DNA of 61,287 nucleotides from assembly GCA_022071955.1 (NCBI GenBank), contig JAJVIM010000050.1:1-61287 (forward strand), given 5' to 3'. Positions within the stretch are counted from its first letter, which is position 1; the number at the start of each line of letters is the position of its first letter. The notes under the pieces were generated by a model that was not told the DNA's origin, ran no database searches, and was given only the letters and a program-made list of their open reading frames with translations. This document shows, piece by piece, positions 51,247-60,031 of this stretch. Origin of the DNA: Anaerolineae bacterium. Its GTDB lineage: Bacteria > Chloroflexota > Anaerolineae > 4572-78 > J111. Made by a program: the position numbers and the translations under genes.

Positions 51247-54072
51247 ATGAAAAATCTGGACACCCTCCAGGCCCTGGTGGAGCGGCTGGACTCCCGGGGC
51301 GACAAAGCGTGTATCCTGCAAATGGAACGAGACGGGGTAACCCGCTGGAGCTGCGCCCAGGTGGCTCACACTGCCCGGCAGTTGGCCGCGGGGCTGATCG
51401 AGGCCGGTGTTGAGCCGGGCGAGTTTGTGCCGATTCTGGCCCACAACCGCCCCGAATGGGTGGTGGCCGCGCTGGCCGTGGTTAGCGCCGGGGCGGCGGT
51501 TTCGCCGCTGGACACCCAACTGCGGCCCGATGCTTTAGCCCGGGTGCTGAACGACTGCCGGGCGCGCTTCATTTTTACCACCACTGATTTTCTCAACCGC
51601 CTCGGTCAGCTTGAGCTGGACACTCGCCCCCGCCCAATTCTGTTTGATGTGTCCCCAAACGACACCCGGAGCTGGCGGTCGCTGCTGTCAAATGGCGGCG
51701 CGCCGTTGCCTGTGATTGGCCCCAACGAGCCGGCCACGTTGTTTTACACTTCTGGCACAACCGGCGTGCCCAAAGGCGTGCCGCTGACCCATCGAAATTT
51801 AACCTTCCAGTTGCAGTCGGTGGAGCAGGCCCAACTGCTTGCCCCCAGCGACCGTATTTTGCTGCCCCTGCCCATGTACCACGTTTACCCTTTTACCGTC
51901 GGCACGCTGACGCCGCTGGCTTTTGGCCTGCCCATCATCCTGCCCCAGTCGCTCACCGGCCCGCAGATTGCCCGCGCCCTGGCCGAAGGCCGGGTCACTA
52001 TCATTATCGGCGTGCCGCGTGTTTACCGGGCCGTGTACAACGGCATCGAGGCGCAAATCAACGGCCGGGGCAAGCTTTTTGCCGCCACATTCAACAAGCT
52101 GCTGGCCGCCAGTATTAACGCCCGGCAGCGTTTTGGCTGGCAGTTGGGCCAAACGCTGTTCAAACCGCTCCGCGCCCGGATTGGCCCGCAGGTACGGTTA
52201 CTCGCCTCCGGCGGTTCGGCGCTGGACCCGGAGCTGGCCTGGAAACTGGAAGGCTTTGGCTGGAATGTGGCCATCGGCTATGGCCTCACTGAAACTTCGC
52301 CAATGCTGACCATGAATTTGCCCGGCCCCACCGCGCCCCGGCTGGCCAGCGTGGGCCGGCCCCTGCCGGGTATCGACATCCGCATTGCGCCGCTGGCCAA
52401 AACTGAAACGGAACAGGTCGATGGCGAACTGGCCAACCAGGGCGAAATTCAGGCGCGCGGCGTGAGCGTTTTTGCCGGCTACCGCCACCTGCCCACCGAA
52501 ACCGGCCAGGCGTTTACCGAGGACGGCTGGTTTCGTACCGGCGATCTGGGCTATTTTGATGACGATGGTTACCTGTACATCAACGGCCGGGCTTCAACGC
52601 TGATTGTGCTGGAAGGCGGCAAAAAAATTCAGCCCGACCCGCTGGAGGACGTGTACGAGCAAAACGAATTTATCCGCGAAATCGGCATTTTGTATCGCAA
52701 TAACCAACTGGTGGCGCTGATTGTGCCGGAACTGGAGGCCGTTAACCGGCTGCGCAACGGCGACGTGAACCAGGCCATCCGCGAAGCCGTGACCGAGCGG
52801 CTGCAGGCGGTTTCGTCGTACCAGCGCATTTCGGATTACGCCATTACCGAAGCGCCACTGCCCCGCACCAACATCGGCAAAATCCGCCGGCATTTGCTGG
52901 AGGAATATTACACCCAGGCCAAACAGGGCACGCTGCAAGCCAACACCGAGACCACCGGTCCGCTGGCCATTGCCGATATGGCCGAAAAAGACCGGGAGCT
53001 GCTGGCCCACCCGGCGGTGGGGCAGGTGTGGGGCTGGCTGGCCGAGCGTTACTCCGACAAACGGCTCACCCCGGACACCAGCCCGCAGCTTGAACTGGGC
53101 GTCGATTCGCTGGAGTGGCTGACGCTCAGCCTGCAAGTCAGCGAGCTGACCGGCGCGGAGCTGAGCGACGAGGCCATTGGCCGGATTGCCACCGTGCGCG
53201 ATCTGCTGGTTGAGGTGCGGGCCGCCGCCGAGCGCGAACAGGAGCCGGTCACTTCTCTGGCCAACCCGGAGGCGCTGTTGTCTGCCGGGCAAAAAGAGTG
53301 GCTGGCGTCGCCGGGGCCGTTCCGGGCGCAAATCGCGTCTGTGCTGTTTTTTGTGTACCAAAATCTGGCTCGACTGCTGTTTGGCGTGCGCGTTTACGGG
53401 CTGGAAAATCTGCCCCGGCAGGCCAACTTTGTGCTCACCCCCAACCACGCCAGCATGCTCGATGCGCCGATGATTGCCGCGGCCCTGCCGCTGGCCGTGA
53501 TTACCCAAACTCACTGGGCCGGCGCCGCCGATATTATGCTGACCAATCCGCTGTTCCGGCTGGTGAGTCGGCTGGCGCGGGTACTGCCCATCGACCGGCA
53601 CGGGGGCGGCAGCGGCGTAAAAAATTTGGCGCTGGCCACGGCGGCGCTGCAACGCGGCCGCAATCTGGTTTGGTTCCCCGAAGGCCGGATCACCACCACG
53701 GGCGCTATGTTGCCTTTCCGCGAAGGAATAGGCATAATTCTGGAACAGCAGCCCGTGCCGGTGGTGCCGGTTTATCTTTTTGGCACCGCCGCGGCGATGC
53801 CGGTGCAGGCTTCACTGCCCAAATTTAAACCTGTAACAGTTACCTTTGGCCCGCCGTGTGACCCCCTCGAGCTGGCGGCGCAGGGTGAGGGCGACAACCC
53901 GGCGGCGCGTATTGCCCAGGCGTTGCAGGCCAGAGTTGCCGAATTGGGCGGCAAGCCGCAAAATCAACCCTCGGTGCGGCGGCGAAACTTTGGCCCGGCC
54001 ATTCTGCTGGGATCGCTGCTGGCGATGGCCAGCGCGTTGGGCTGGTTTGTCTTTCGCCGCGGCCGGAAGTAG
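51247..54072 (+). CDS. Acyl ligase / ACP / PlsC acyltransferase fusion
   Basis: A 941-residue three-module lipid enzyme. Residues about 5-590 are an AMP-forming acyl ligase (FYTSGTTGVPKGVPLTHRN near 166-184, YGLTETSPML near 345-354, DGWFRTGDLGYFDDDG near 424-439). Residues about 590-665 are an acyl-carrier-like domain with the phosphopantetheine serine in GVDSLEWL (near 617-624). Residues about 700-900 are a PlsC-type acyltransferase with NHASMLDAP (near 732) and FPEGRIT (near 809). A C-terminal membrane helix spans about 918-936. GAGG precedes the ATG at 51247. It is probably involved in fatty-acid activation and phospholipid acylation, as in Aas-type enzymes, but with the modules in the other order and an added carrier domain. 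Confidence 0.85.
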   Translation: MKNLDTLQALVERLDSRGDKACILQMERDGVTRWSCAQVAHTARQLAAGLIEAGVEPGEFVPILAHNRPEWVVAALAVVSAGAAVSPLDTQLRPDALARVLNDCRARFIFTTTDFLNRLGQLELDTRPRPILFDVSPNDTRSWRSLLSNGGAPLPVIGPNEPATLFYTSGTTGVPKGVPLTHRNLTFQLQSVEQAQLLAPSDRILLPLPMYHVYPFTVGTLTPLAFGLPIILPQSLTGPQIARALAEGRVTIIIGVPRVYRAVYNGIEAQINGRGKLFAATFNKLLAASINARQRFGWQLGQTLFKPLRARIGPQVRLLASGGSALDPELAWKLEGFGWNVAIGYGLTETSPMLTMNLPGPTAPRLASVGRPLPGIDIRIAPLAKTETEQVDGELANQGEIQARGVSVFAGYRHLPTETGQAFTEDGWFRTGDLGYFDDDGYLYINGRASTLIVLEGGKKIQPDPLEDVYEQNEFIREIGILYRNNQLVALIVPELEAVNRLRNGDVNQAIREAVTERLQAVSSYQRISDYAITEAPLPRTNIGKIRRHLLEEYYTQAKQGTLQANTETTGPLAIADMAEKDRELLAHPAVGQVWGWLAERYSDKRLTPDTSPQLELGVDSLEWLTLSLQVSELTGAELSDEAIGRIATVRDLLVEVRAAAEREQEPVTSLANPEALLSAGQKEWLASPGPFRAQIASVLFFVYQNLARLLFGVRVYGLENLPRQANFVLTPNHASMLDAPMIAAALPLAVITQTHWAGAADIMLTNPLFRLVSRLARVLPIDRHGGGSGVKNLALATAALQRGRNLVWFPEGRITTTGAMLPFREGIGIILEQQPVPVVPVYLFGTAAAMPVQASLPKFKPVTVTFGPPCDPLELAAQGEGDNPAARIAQALQARVAELGGKPQNQPSVRRRNFGPAILLGSLLAMASALGWFVFRRGRK

Positions 54073-54091
54073 AGTCAATAATGATAATTGA

Positions 54092-54119
54092 GTAGGGGCG
54101 GTTCGCGAACCGCCCCTAC
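54092..54119. repeat. 28-bp palindrome family, copy 4 (covarying)
   Basis: Arms GTAGGGGCGGTTCG and CGAACCGCCCCTAC form a perfect palindrome. Relative to copies 2 and 3 the tenth position is G instead of C and its partner is C instead of G, a compensatory change. Confidence 0.95.
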
Positions 54120-54169
54120 AGTCGCTGACTCGCTGATTTGCAGATTCGTTTATTTCCAAAGAAAACGGA

Positions 54170-54347
54170 CTCAGTCGGCGGTGGCACATCGCAGAATGCC
54201 TGTACCCGGCACGGGTGAAAATGGAATCCAAAACTACAGTTTTGGATTCCTGTAGCAAAATTTTAAGAGTCGAGGCAGGAATTCCCTAACCCCTAACCCC
54301 TAACCCCTGACTCCTGAAACCTATTTTTAAGGGAGGAAAAAACTAAA
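54170..54347 (+). repeat. Composite repeat, copy A (ends as mgsA ribosome site)
   Basis: In order: GAATGCCTGTACCCGGCACG (about 54194-54213), also present inverted at 45223-45243; the stem AATCCAAAA/TTTTGGATT (54228-54247); GGCAGGAATTCCCTAAC; the heptamers CCCTAAC x3, CCCTGAC, TCCTGAA; and CCTATTTTTAAGGGAGG, which is the Shine-Dalgarno of mgsA. Confidence 0.8.
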
Positions 54348-54851
54348 ATGGAACACGAAACATTAACATTGGGGCCAAGAAAACGGATTGCGTTGATTGC
54401 CCACGACCACAAAAAACAACATCTTATCGAATGGGCCAAATATAACCGCGATGCGCTGGCGCAGCACACGCTGCTGGCTACCGGCACCACCGGCAAACTC
54501 ATGGAACAGGTTTTGGGCATTCCGGTAGTCAAGCTGCAAAGCGGCCCGCTCGGCGGCGATCAGCAAATTGGGGCTAAAATCGCCGAGGGTGAAATTGATT
54601 TTGTCATTTTTTTCTGGGACCCGCTGGAACCGCAACCGCACGACCCCGACGTGAAAGCGCTGCTGCGGCTGGCGGTGGTGTGGAATATTCCCATTGCCTG
54701 TAACCGCTCCTCGGCCGATTTTATGTTTTCATCGCAATTGATGAATGAACCGTACCAGCGCATTCTGCCCGATTACCAAACCTACCGCGAGCGGATCATC
54801 AGCGAGGTTGAACCGGTCGCCGAAGCTGCCGCGTCGGCGCAAAGTGAATAA
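54348..54851 (+). CDS. mgsA: Methylglyoxal synthase
   Basis: Converts dihydroxyacetone phosphate to methylglyoxal and phosphate in the cytoplasm. The 167-residue protein has IALIAHDHKKQHLIEWAKY (about residues 12-30), the phosphate-binding TGTTGKL (about 46-52), GPLGGDQQIGA with the catalytic aspartate (about 66-76), and the FFWDPLEPQPHDPDVKALLRL block (about 88-108). The length is close to the family norm with a short extra tail. GGGAGG is supplied by a composite repeat. The amidohydrolase gene starts two bases after its stop. Confidence 0.94.
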   Translation: MEHETLTLGPRKRIALIAHDHKKQHLIEWAKYNRDALAQHTLLATGTTGKLMEQVLGIPVVKLQSGPLGGDQQIGAKIAEGEIDFVIFFWDPLEPQPHDPDVKALLRLAVVWNIPIACNRSSADFMFSSQLMNEPYQRILPDYQTYRERIISEVEPVAEAAASAQSE

Positions 54852-54853
54852 TC

Positions 54854-56266
54854 ATGACCACACTGCTACTTAAAAACGCCCTTGTTTTAGCTACAATGGA
54901 CGAGACTCGCCGCGAAATTGCCAACGGCGCGCTTTTTGTTGAAGACAATCGAATTGCCTGGGTTGGTCCCACCGCCCAGGTCGAAACCTGGCTGGCGCAG
55001 CATCGCCCCGGCGCGGCCATCGATACGATGATCGACGCCACTGGCTGCGTGGTGACGCCGGGGTTGGTCAACTGTCACCATCACCTGTACCAAACCCTCA
55101 CCCGCACCATCGGCACCGGCGATGGCAAAATCCTGTTCGACTGGCTCAAATTTCTCTACCCCATTTGGGCCGAAATGACGCCCGAAGCGGTGTACGTGAG
55201 CGCCAAAGTTGGTATCAGCGAGCTGGTGCTGAGCGGCTGCACCACCGTGGCCGATCACCTGTACCTGTACCCCAATGGCAGCAAAATTGATGACGAAATC
55301 CGCGCGGCGCAGGAAATTGGCGTGCGATTTCACCCCACTCGCGGCAGCATGAGCCTGGGCGAAAGCAAAGGCGGCCTGCCGCCGGACCGGGTGTGCGACA
55401 CCGAGGACGATATTCTCAAAGATTGCGTGCGGGCCATCGAAACCTTTCACGATCCCGAACCTTTTTCGATGCTGCGCATTGGGCTGGCCCCTTGTTCACC
55501 GTTCAGCGTGACCGGCGATTTGATGCGCGAATCGGCGGCGCTGGCGCGGACGTACCCGCTGGTCAACCTGCACACCCACCTGGCCGAAACCAAAGACGAG
55601 GATCGTTTTTGCGTGGAAATGTTTGGCAAGCGGCCCATTGAGTACGCCGAATCGGTGGATTGGGCCGGCGAGGATGTCTGGTTTGCTCACATGGTTCACC
55701 CCAACGCCGCCGAAGTTGACTGGCTGGCCCGCACCCATTCCGGGGTGTGCCACTGCCCCAGCAGCAATATGATTTTGGCTTCTGGCATTGCCCCGGTGCG
55801 GGACATGGTTGATAAAAAGGTGCGGGTGGGGCTGGGCGTTGATGGCTCGGCCAGCAACGATGGCAACCACATGCTCGGCGAAGCCCGCATGGCGATGCTG
55901 CTGCAGCGGGTGGGCTGGCCCGGCTTTGAGTCTCGCGCCGACCGCTTTACCGCCCGCGAGGCGCTGGAATTGGCCACGCTCGGCGGGGCCAGCGTGCTGC
56001 GCCGAAATGACATCGGCTCACTGGCGGTGGGCAAGGCCGCCGATTTTGTCGCCTTTCGGGTAGACGATCTGGCTCACGCCGGCAGCCTGGCCGACCCGCT
56101 GGCGGCTCTGCTGACATGCGCCCCGGCGCAGGCGTGGTTGTCGGTCATTAATGGCCGGCTGGTCGTGCGCGATGGGCAATTTTTGCCGTTTGAACTGCCA
56201 TCGGTGATTGAAACGCACAACAAAATCAGCCGGCAAATGCTGGTGCGGGCCGGAGTGCTGTCGTAA
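54854..56266 (+). CDS. Amidohydrolase, probably 8-oxoguanine deaminase
   Basis: Zinc hydrolase of the AtzB/TrzN/guanine-deaminase group. The 470-residue protein has the metal histidines in GLVNCHHHLYQT (about residues 71-82), HTHLAE near 237-242, and the metal aspartate in GLGVDGSASNDGNHML (about 325-340). The DGSASNDG...LGEARMAMLLQR segment is typical of characterised 8-oxoguanine deaminases and also of some hydroxyatrazine hydrolases. A purine-repair role is the better guess. It is tightly coupled to mgsA (two-base gap) and to the following gene, whose ATG immediately follows its stop codon. Confidence 0.8.
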   Translation: MTTLLLKNALVLATMDETRREIANGALFVEDNRIAWVGPTAQVETWLAQHRPGAAIDTMIDATGCVVTPGLVNCHHHLYQTLTRTIGTGDGKILFDWLKFLYPIWAEMTPEAVYVSAKVGISELVLSGCTTVADHLYLYPNGSKIDDEIRAAQEIGVRFHPTRGSMSLGESKGGLPPDRVCDTEDDILKDCVRAIETFHDPEPFSMLRIGLAPCSPFSVTGDLMRESAALARTYPLVNLHTHLAETKDEDRFCVEMFGKRPIEYAESVDWAGEDVWFAHMVHPNAAEVDWLARTHSGVCHCPSSNMILASGIAPVRDMVDKKVRVGLGVDGSASNDGNHMLGEARMAMLLQRVGWPGFESRADRFTAREALELATLGGASVLRRNDIGSLAVGKAADFVAFRVDDLAHAGSLADPLAALLTCAPAQAWLSVINGRLVVRDGQFLPFELPSVIETHNKISRQMLVRAGVLS

Positions 56267-57214
56267 ATGCCCACCAAGCTCGATTATGTGCAGGGCAAAA
56301 AACTCAACCCGGCCGACGATTTGCGCGAAACATTGGCGCTGCTGGAGGAGCGGCAGGCCAAGCTCAAACATCTATCCGCCGACGAGGCGCTGGCCCTGCT
56401 GCACGAGCTTGACCGGGTGGCCGAGCTACTTGCCGCGCTCCAGGCTCACGGCGTCGATTTGCTGCCGGAACAGGCCCGGTTTGAAACCGTGCAGAGGCAG
56501 CTCAAACAGCGGGCGTCGGTATGGCTCAAAACAGTGGGCGGCCCGGCTCGATTGGCCGGCCAGCGGGCGCAGCCGGTCGATGATACCCGCTGGTGGTGGG
56601 CGCTTGATGGCCTGGTGGCCGCTAACAAAAAACGTGTGCGGCGGCAAATTGGGCTGGCGGGACTGGCGCTGGCGCTGGTAGTGGCGGTGGTCATCGTGCT
56701 GTTTAAAACCGTGCTGGCGCCATCGCCGGAAGTGCTGGCCCGGCTCGACGCGGAGAACAACGCCATGCAGGCGTTTACCGCCGATGATGTGCCCGGCGCG
56801 CTGGCCAGCGTGGAGCAGGGGCTGGCCGTAGCGGTTGACGACCCGCGCCTGCTGATTTTGCAGGGGATTTTTCAGGATTTACTGGCCAGGCCGCCGGCCG
56901 CGCAGCAAAGTTTTGTCCGGGCGCAGGCGGTGCTCAATAACCCGGAGTCGTTTTATTTGCTCCGGGCGCAGTTGTATTTAACCACCGACCAACCCAACCC
57001 GGCCGAAGCCGACGCGCGGGCAGCGTTAGCCGTTAACGACAATTCGGCGCGGGGCTGGCTGTTGCTGGGGCAAGCGCTGGAGGCGCAGGATCGCCGCGAA
57101 GAAGCGCTGACGGCGTACAATCGGGCCGCCGATCTGGCTATAACCAGCGGTGACGACGAAGTAGTGGTAATTTCCCGGCTGGCTATCGGCCGGATGAGCG
57201 GGGCTATCCCGTGA
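56267..57214 (+). CDS. TPR-type single-pass membrane protein, function unknown
   Basis: A 315-residue protein. Residues about 1-120 are cytosolic and helical, with one membrane helix at about 128-148 (GLALALVVAVVIVLF). The remaining 160 residues contain TPR-like helix pairs (for example SARGWLLLGQALEAQDRREEALTAYNRAADL near 263-293). It begins directly after the amidohydrolase stop (no gap) and lies 14 bp before clpS. It may be a scaffold; nothing more can be said from sequence. Confidence 0.65.
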   Translation: MPTKLDYVQGKKLNPADDLRETLALLEERQAKLKHLSADEALALLHELDRVAELLAALQAHGVDLLPEQARFETVQRQLKQRASVWLKTVGGPARLAGQRAQPVDDTRWWWALDGLVAANKKRVRRQIGLAGLALALVVAVVIVLFKTVLAPSPEVLARLDAENNAMQAFTADDVPGALASVEQGLAVAVDDPRLLILQGIFQDLLARPPAAQQSFVRAQAVLNNPESFYLLRAQLYLTTDQPNPAEADARAALAVNDNSARGWLLLGQALEAQDRREEALTAYNRAADLAITSGDDEVVVISRLAIGRMSGAIP

Positions 57215-57228
57215 TTGGAAGCAGGCTG

Positions 57229-57573
57229 ATGTTGTGGATTAAGTTGCAAACCGAAGAAGATGCGGATGTTCAAACCGATACCGGCATCGATCTGGAATTT
57301 GTGGTGCTCGATGAGGAAGAGCTGGACCGCCCGTACCGGGTTATCATTCACAACGATGACGTGACCACGTTTGAGTTTGTCATCAATATTTTGGTGGTGG
57401 TTTTCCAGCTATCTTTTGCCCGGGCCACCCACATTGCCTTTGAAACCCACTACACCGGCGCGTCCTATGTGGCCAGCCTGCCTCTGGAAGAGGCCAAAAG
57501 CAAAGTATTTAAAGCCCAGTACGCCGCCCGGCAGCAGGGCTTTCCGCTAACTTTCTCCATTGAACCGGAGTAG
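57229..57573 (+). CDS. clpS: ClpS adaptor protein
   Basis: N-end-rule adaptor for the Clp protease. The 114-residue protein has the ClpS core: YRVIIHNDDVTTFEFVINIL (about residues 36-55), FQLSFARATHIAFETHYTG (about 60-78) and YVASLPLEEAKSKVFKAQYAARQQGFPL (about 81-108). The first 30 residues are an acidic extension. The start at 57229 is favoured by a nearby CAGG and by family length; a GTG at 57211 would add six residues. The 3' end overlaps the convergent TPR gene by 27 bp. Confidence 0.85.
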   Translation: MLWIKLQTEEDADVQTDTGIDLEFVVLDEEELDRPYRVIIHNDDVTTFEFVINILVVVFQLSFARATHIAFETHYTGASYVASLPLEEAKSKVFKAQYAARQQGFPLTFSIEPE

Positions 57574-58989
57574 CAGCGCCACAAAATCGGGCCGGTCTCG
57601 CAGCGAGTCAAAATCGGGGTCGGCCTGAATCTGGCGCGCCAGCGCCGGATCAGCTTCAACGGCAAACCGCAACTGCTCAACGGCAGCTTGCGGTTTTTTG
57701 GTTTGGGCCAGCAGGCAGGCCAGATTGTAGTGAGCGCTGGCGTGCGCCGGGGCCAGCGCGATGGCCTGCCGGTAATCGGCTGCGGCCGGCTCAAACTGGC
57801 CAAGCTGATGGCGGGCGCAGCCCCGGTTAAAATAAACATCCGCGCCGGCGGGGTGAAGCTCAATGGCCCGGCTGTAATCGTTGCTGGCCGGCTCAAACGC
57901 ACCCTGTTGAAAATTGAGATTGGCCCGCGACAGGTAGGCGTCCGGCTGGGCGGGGTCAAGCCGGATCGCTTCGGCGTAATCGGCCAGCGCCGCCGCCGGA
58001 TCGCCCAACTGCCGGGCCGAGTCGCCGCGCCCGGTAAAGGCGGCGGCCAGCGTAGGCTCAAGCCGGATGGCCTGGTCAAAATTGGCCCAGGCCCGGCGGT
58101 AATCCTGCTGCCGGTAAAAAATCACGGCGCGGCCCAGCGCGGCGCGGGCGTCTTTGGGATTGCGGCGGATGGCCTGCGCGTAATCATCGAGCGCGGCGGC
58201 AAAATTGCCCAGTTGATTGTGTACCAGCGCCCGGCCGATGAAAGTTTTGGCGTCGTCTGCTTTGTGCGCGAGCGCCGCTGAAAAATCGGTGAGGGCCGGC
58301 TCAAAATTGCCCAACTGAAAATGAGCCAGCCCGCGGCCGGCCAGCAGCCGCGCATCGGCCGGGAGCAGCCGGGCGGCTTCGGTGTAATCGGCCAATGCCT
58401 GTTCCGGCTGGCCCAACTCCAGCCAGCAACCGGCGCGGTTCATTAACGCCAGCCCGTCGTCGGGGTCAAGATCGAGGGCCGCATCGTAGTCAATTTTAGC
58501 CTGGGCAAAGTTGCTGGCTTTGTAGCGCAGGTTGCCCCGGCCCAGCCGGGCGGCGGCATCGGCGGGGTTGAGTTGCAGCAGGCGGTCAAAATCGGCCAGG
58601 GCCAGCTCGTCCTGCTCCAGTTCGGCGTAAGTTTTGGCCCGGTTGTAGCGGGCGCTCGCTGATTGGGGGTCGAGCTGAAGCGCCCGGCTGTAGGCAGCGA
58701 TGGCCGGCTCAAAATTTTGCTGCTCAAAGTGGGTGTTGCCCAGCCCAATGTGAGCGGCAGTGTGCCGTGGGTCCAGCTCGATGGCGCGCCGGTAATCGGC
58801 CAAAGCCGGCTCAAACTGGCCCATGCGCCGGTAAATGGTAGCGCGGTGATAATGCAGGTCCGGGTTGTCCGGCTCCAGGCCGAGGGCGGAACTGTAGGCG
58901 GCAAGGGCCTCCGGGTAGCGGCCGGCTTCAACAAGCTGGCCGGCCCGGTTAAAATAAGACTCGGCGTCCATTGAGTTGAGCGGAATCAT
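57547..58989 (-). CDS. TPR-repeat protein
   Basis: A 480-residue protein built almost wholly of about thirteen 34-residue TPR units (each with a pattern like A..Y..GN...LG.FE.AL.DY..AI.LDP). There is no signal peptide, no membrane helix and no other domain, so it is probably a cytosolic protein-protein scaffold. AAAGGGG precedes the ATG at 58989; an internal ATG at 58971 is possible. The units are very similar to one another in DNA, suggesting recent duplication. Partner unknown. Confidence 0.82.
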   Translation of the reverse strand: MIPLNSMDAESYFNRAGQLVEAGRYPEALAAYSSALGLEPDNPDLHYHRATIYRRMGQFEPALADYRRAIELDPRHTAAHIGLGNTHFEQQNFEPAIAAYSRALQLDPQSASARYNRAKTYAELEQDELALADFDRLLQLNPADAAARLGRGNLRYKASNFAQAKIDYDAALDLDPDDGLALMNRAGCWLELGQPEQALADYTEAARLLPADARLLAGRGLAHFQLGNFEPALTDFSAALAHKADDAKTFIGRALVHNQLGNFAAALDDYAQAIRRNPKDARAALGRAVIFYRQQDYRRAWANFDQAIRLEPTLAAAFTGRGDSARQLGDPAAALADYAEAIRLDPAQPDAYLSRANLNFQQGAFEPASNDYSRAIELHPAGADVYFNRGCARHQLGQFEPAAADYRQAIALAPAHASAHYNLACLLAQTKKPQAAVEQLRFAVEADPALARQIQADPDFDSLRDRPDFVALLLRFNGES

Positions 58990-59000
58990 GGGTTGCCCCT

Positions 59001-60017
59001 TTATTCAAACAGACGGGTGATTTCGTCGCGGGCAAAGGTGGGCAGCGGGCGGCGGTCGCCATCGCCGGCCAGCCAGCGGCCAAATTCGGGTGGGTGAGTC
59101 CGGCCGATCACTGCGGAGTTGATACCGGCGGCTTGCAGCGCGGCCACAATATCGGCGCTGGCCAACGGCGGCGCGGCAATGAGCAGCGCCCCGGAGGCGA
59201 TCACGCCCAGCGGGTCCAGCCCAAAATGGTGGCACAGCGCCCGGGTTTCCGGTAAAAATGGCAGCCGGGGCGCAAAAATTTCCAGCCCCAAACCGGCGGC
59301 TTCGGCCAGTTCGTGCAGGCCGGTGGCCACCCCGCCTTCGGTGGGATCGTGCATGGCGTGAACATGGCCGGCAGCGGCCGCGATGGCCGCATCTTTAACC
59401 ACGCTGATGCCGGGCTTTTCCAAAAAAGCGGCGCAGCGGGCCAGCGTGGCTTCGTCAAAATGGGCGCGCAGGTCGGCCTGTTTTTCGGCGGCGATGATGG
59501 TTGTGGCCTCAATGGCGATGCCTTTGGTTAGAATCAGGTCATCGCCCGGCTGCGCGCCGGCGGTGAGAATCAGCCGCTCCGGCGCGACTTCGCCCAGCAT
59601 CTGGCCCACTACAATCGGGCGGTCCAGGCCGTAGGTGATTTCGGTGTGGCCGCCGGCCACGGTAATATTCAGCGCGCGGCAGGCGGTGTGAATCTGCTCA
59701 AAAATCTCATCGACTAATGCCGGGGTGGTTTGGTTTTGGGGCAGCAGCAGCGTGGCCAAAAACCAGCGCGGGGTAGCGCCGGCGCAGGCCACATCGTTGG
59801 CGTTGATGTTGACCGCGTACCAGCCGATTTTGGACGTGGCAAAAGTGATGGGGTCGGTTTTGGCTACCAGGTAGCGGTCGCCAAAGTCAATCACCGCCAC
59901 ATCCTGGCCAACAGCGCCCCCGGCAATCAGGCGCGAGTCGGTGGGGGCGTAAGTGGTTAGCAGGCGGGCCAGGTGAGCGGCGGGGAGTTTTCCCAGCGGG
60001 TATGTTCGCATCATCAT
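59001..60017 (-). CDS. AIR-synthase-superfamily protein (HypE/ThiL-like)
   Basis: A 338-residue ATP-binding protein of the PurM/HypE/ThiL fold: AGGAVGQDVAVIDFGD (about residues 32-47), TDPITFATSKIGWYAVNINANDVACAGATPRW (about 55-86), GGHTEITYGLDRPIVVG (about 120-136), and HDPTEGGVATGLHELAEAAG (about 222-241). HypE ends in a carbamoyl-accepting cysteine (PRIC), but this protein ends RLFE, so it is not a standard HypE despite the hydrogenase in the window. The start (ATGATGATG) lacks a Shine-Dalgarno. The gene follows a candidate attenuator. Substrate unknown. Confidence 0.75.
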   Translation of the reverse strand: MMMRTYPLGKLPAAHLARLLTTYAPTDSRLIAGGAVGQDVAVIDFGDRYLVAKTDPITFATSKIGWYAVNINANDVACAGATPRWFLATLLLPQNQTTPALVDEIFEQIHTACRALNITVAGGHTEITYGLDRPIVVGQMLGEVAPERLILTAGAQPGDDLILTKGIAIEATTIIAAEKQADLRAHFDEATLARCAAFLEKPGISVVKDAAIAAAAGHVHAMHDPTEGGVATGLHELAEAAGLGLEIFAPRLPFLPETRALCHHFGLDPLGVIASGALLIAAPPLASADIVAALQAAGINSAVIGRTHPPEFGRWLAGDGDRRPLPTFARDEITRLFE

Positions 60018-60031
60018 TACTTAACAGTGGG

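Noticed and set aside
33765..54119. Palindromes as ends of insertion sequences
   Set aside because: No transposase gene, no target duplication and no paired ends around a common cargo; the copies stand alone.
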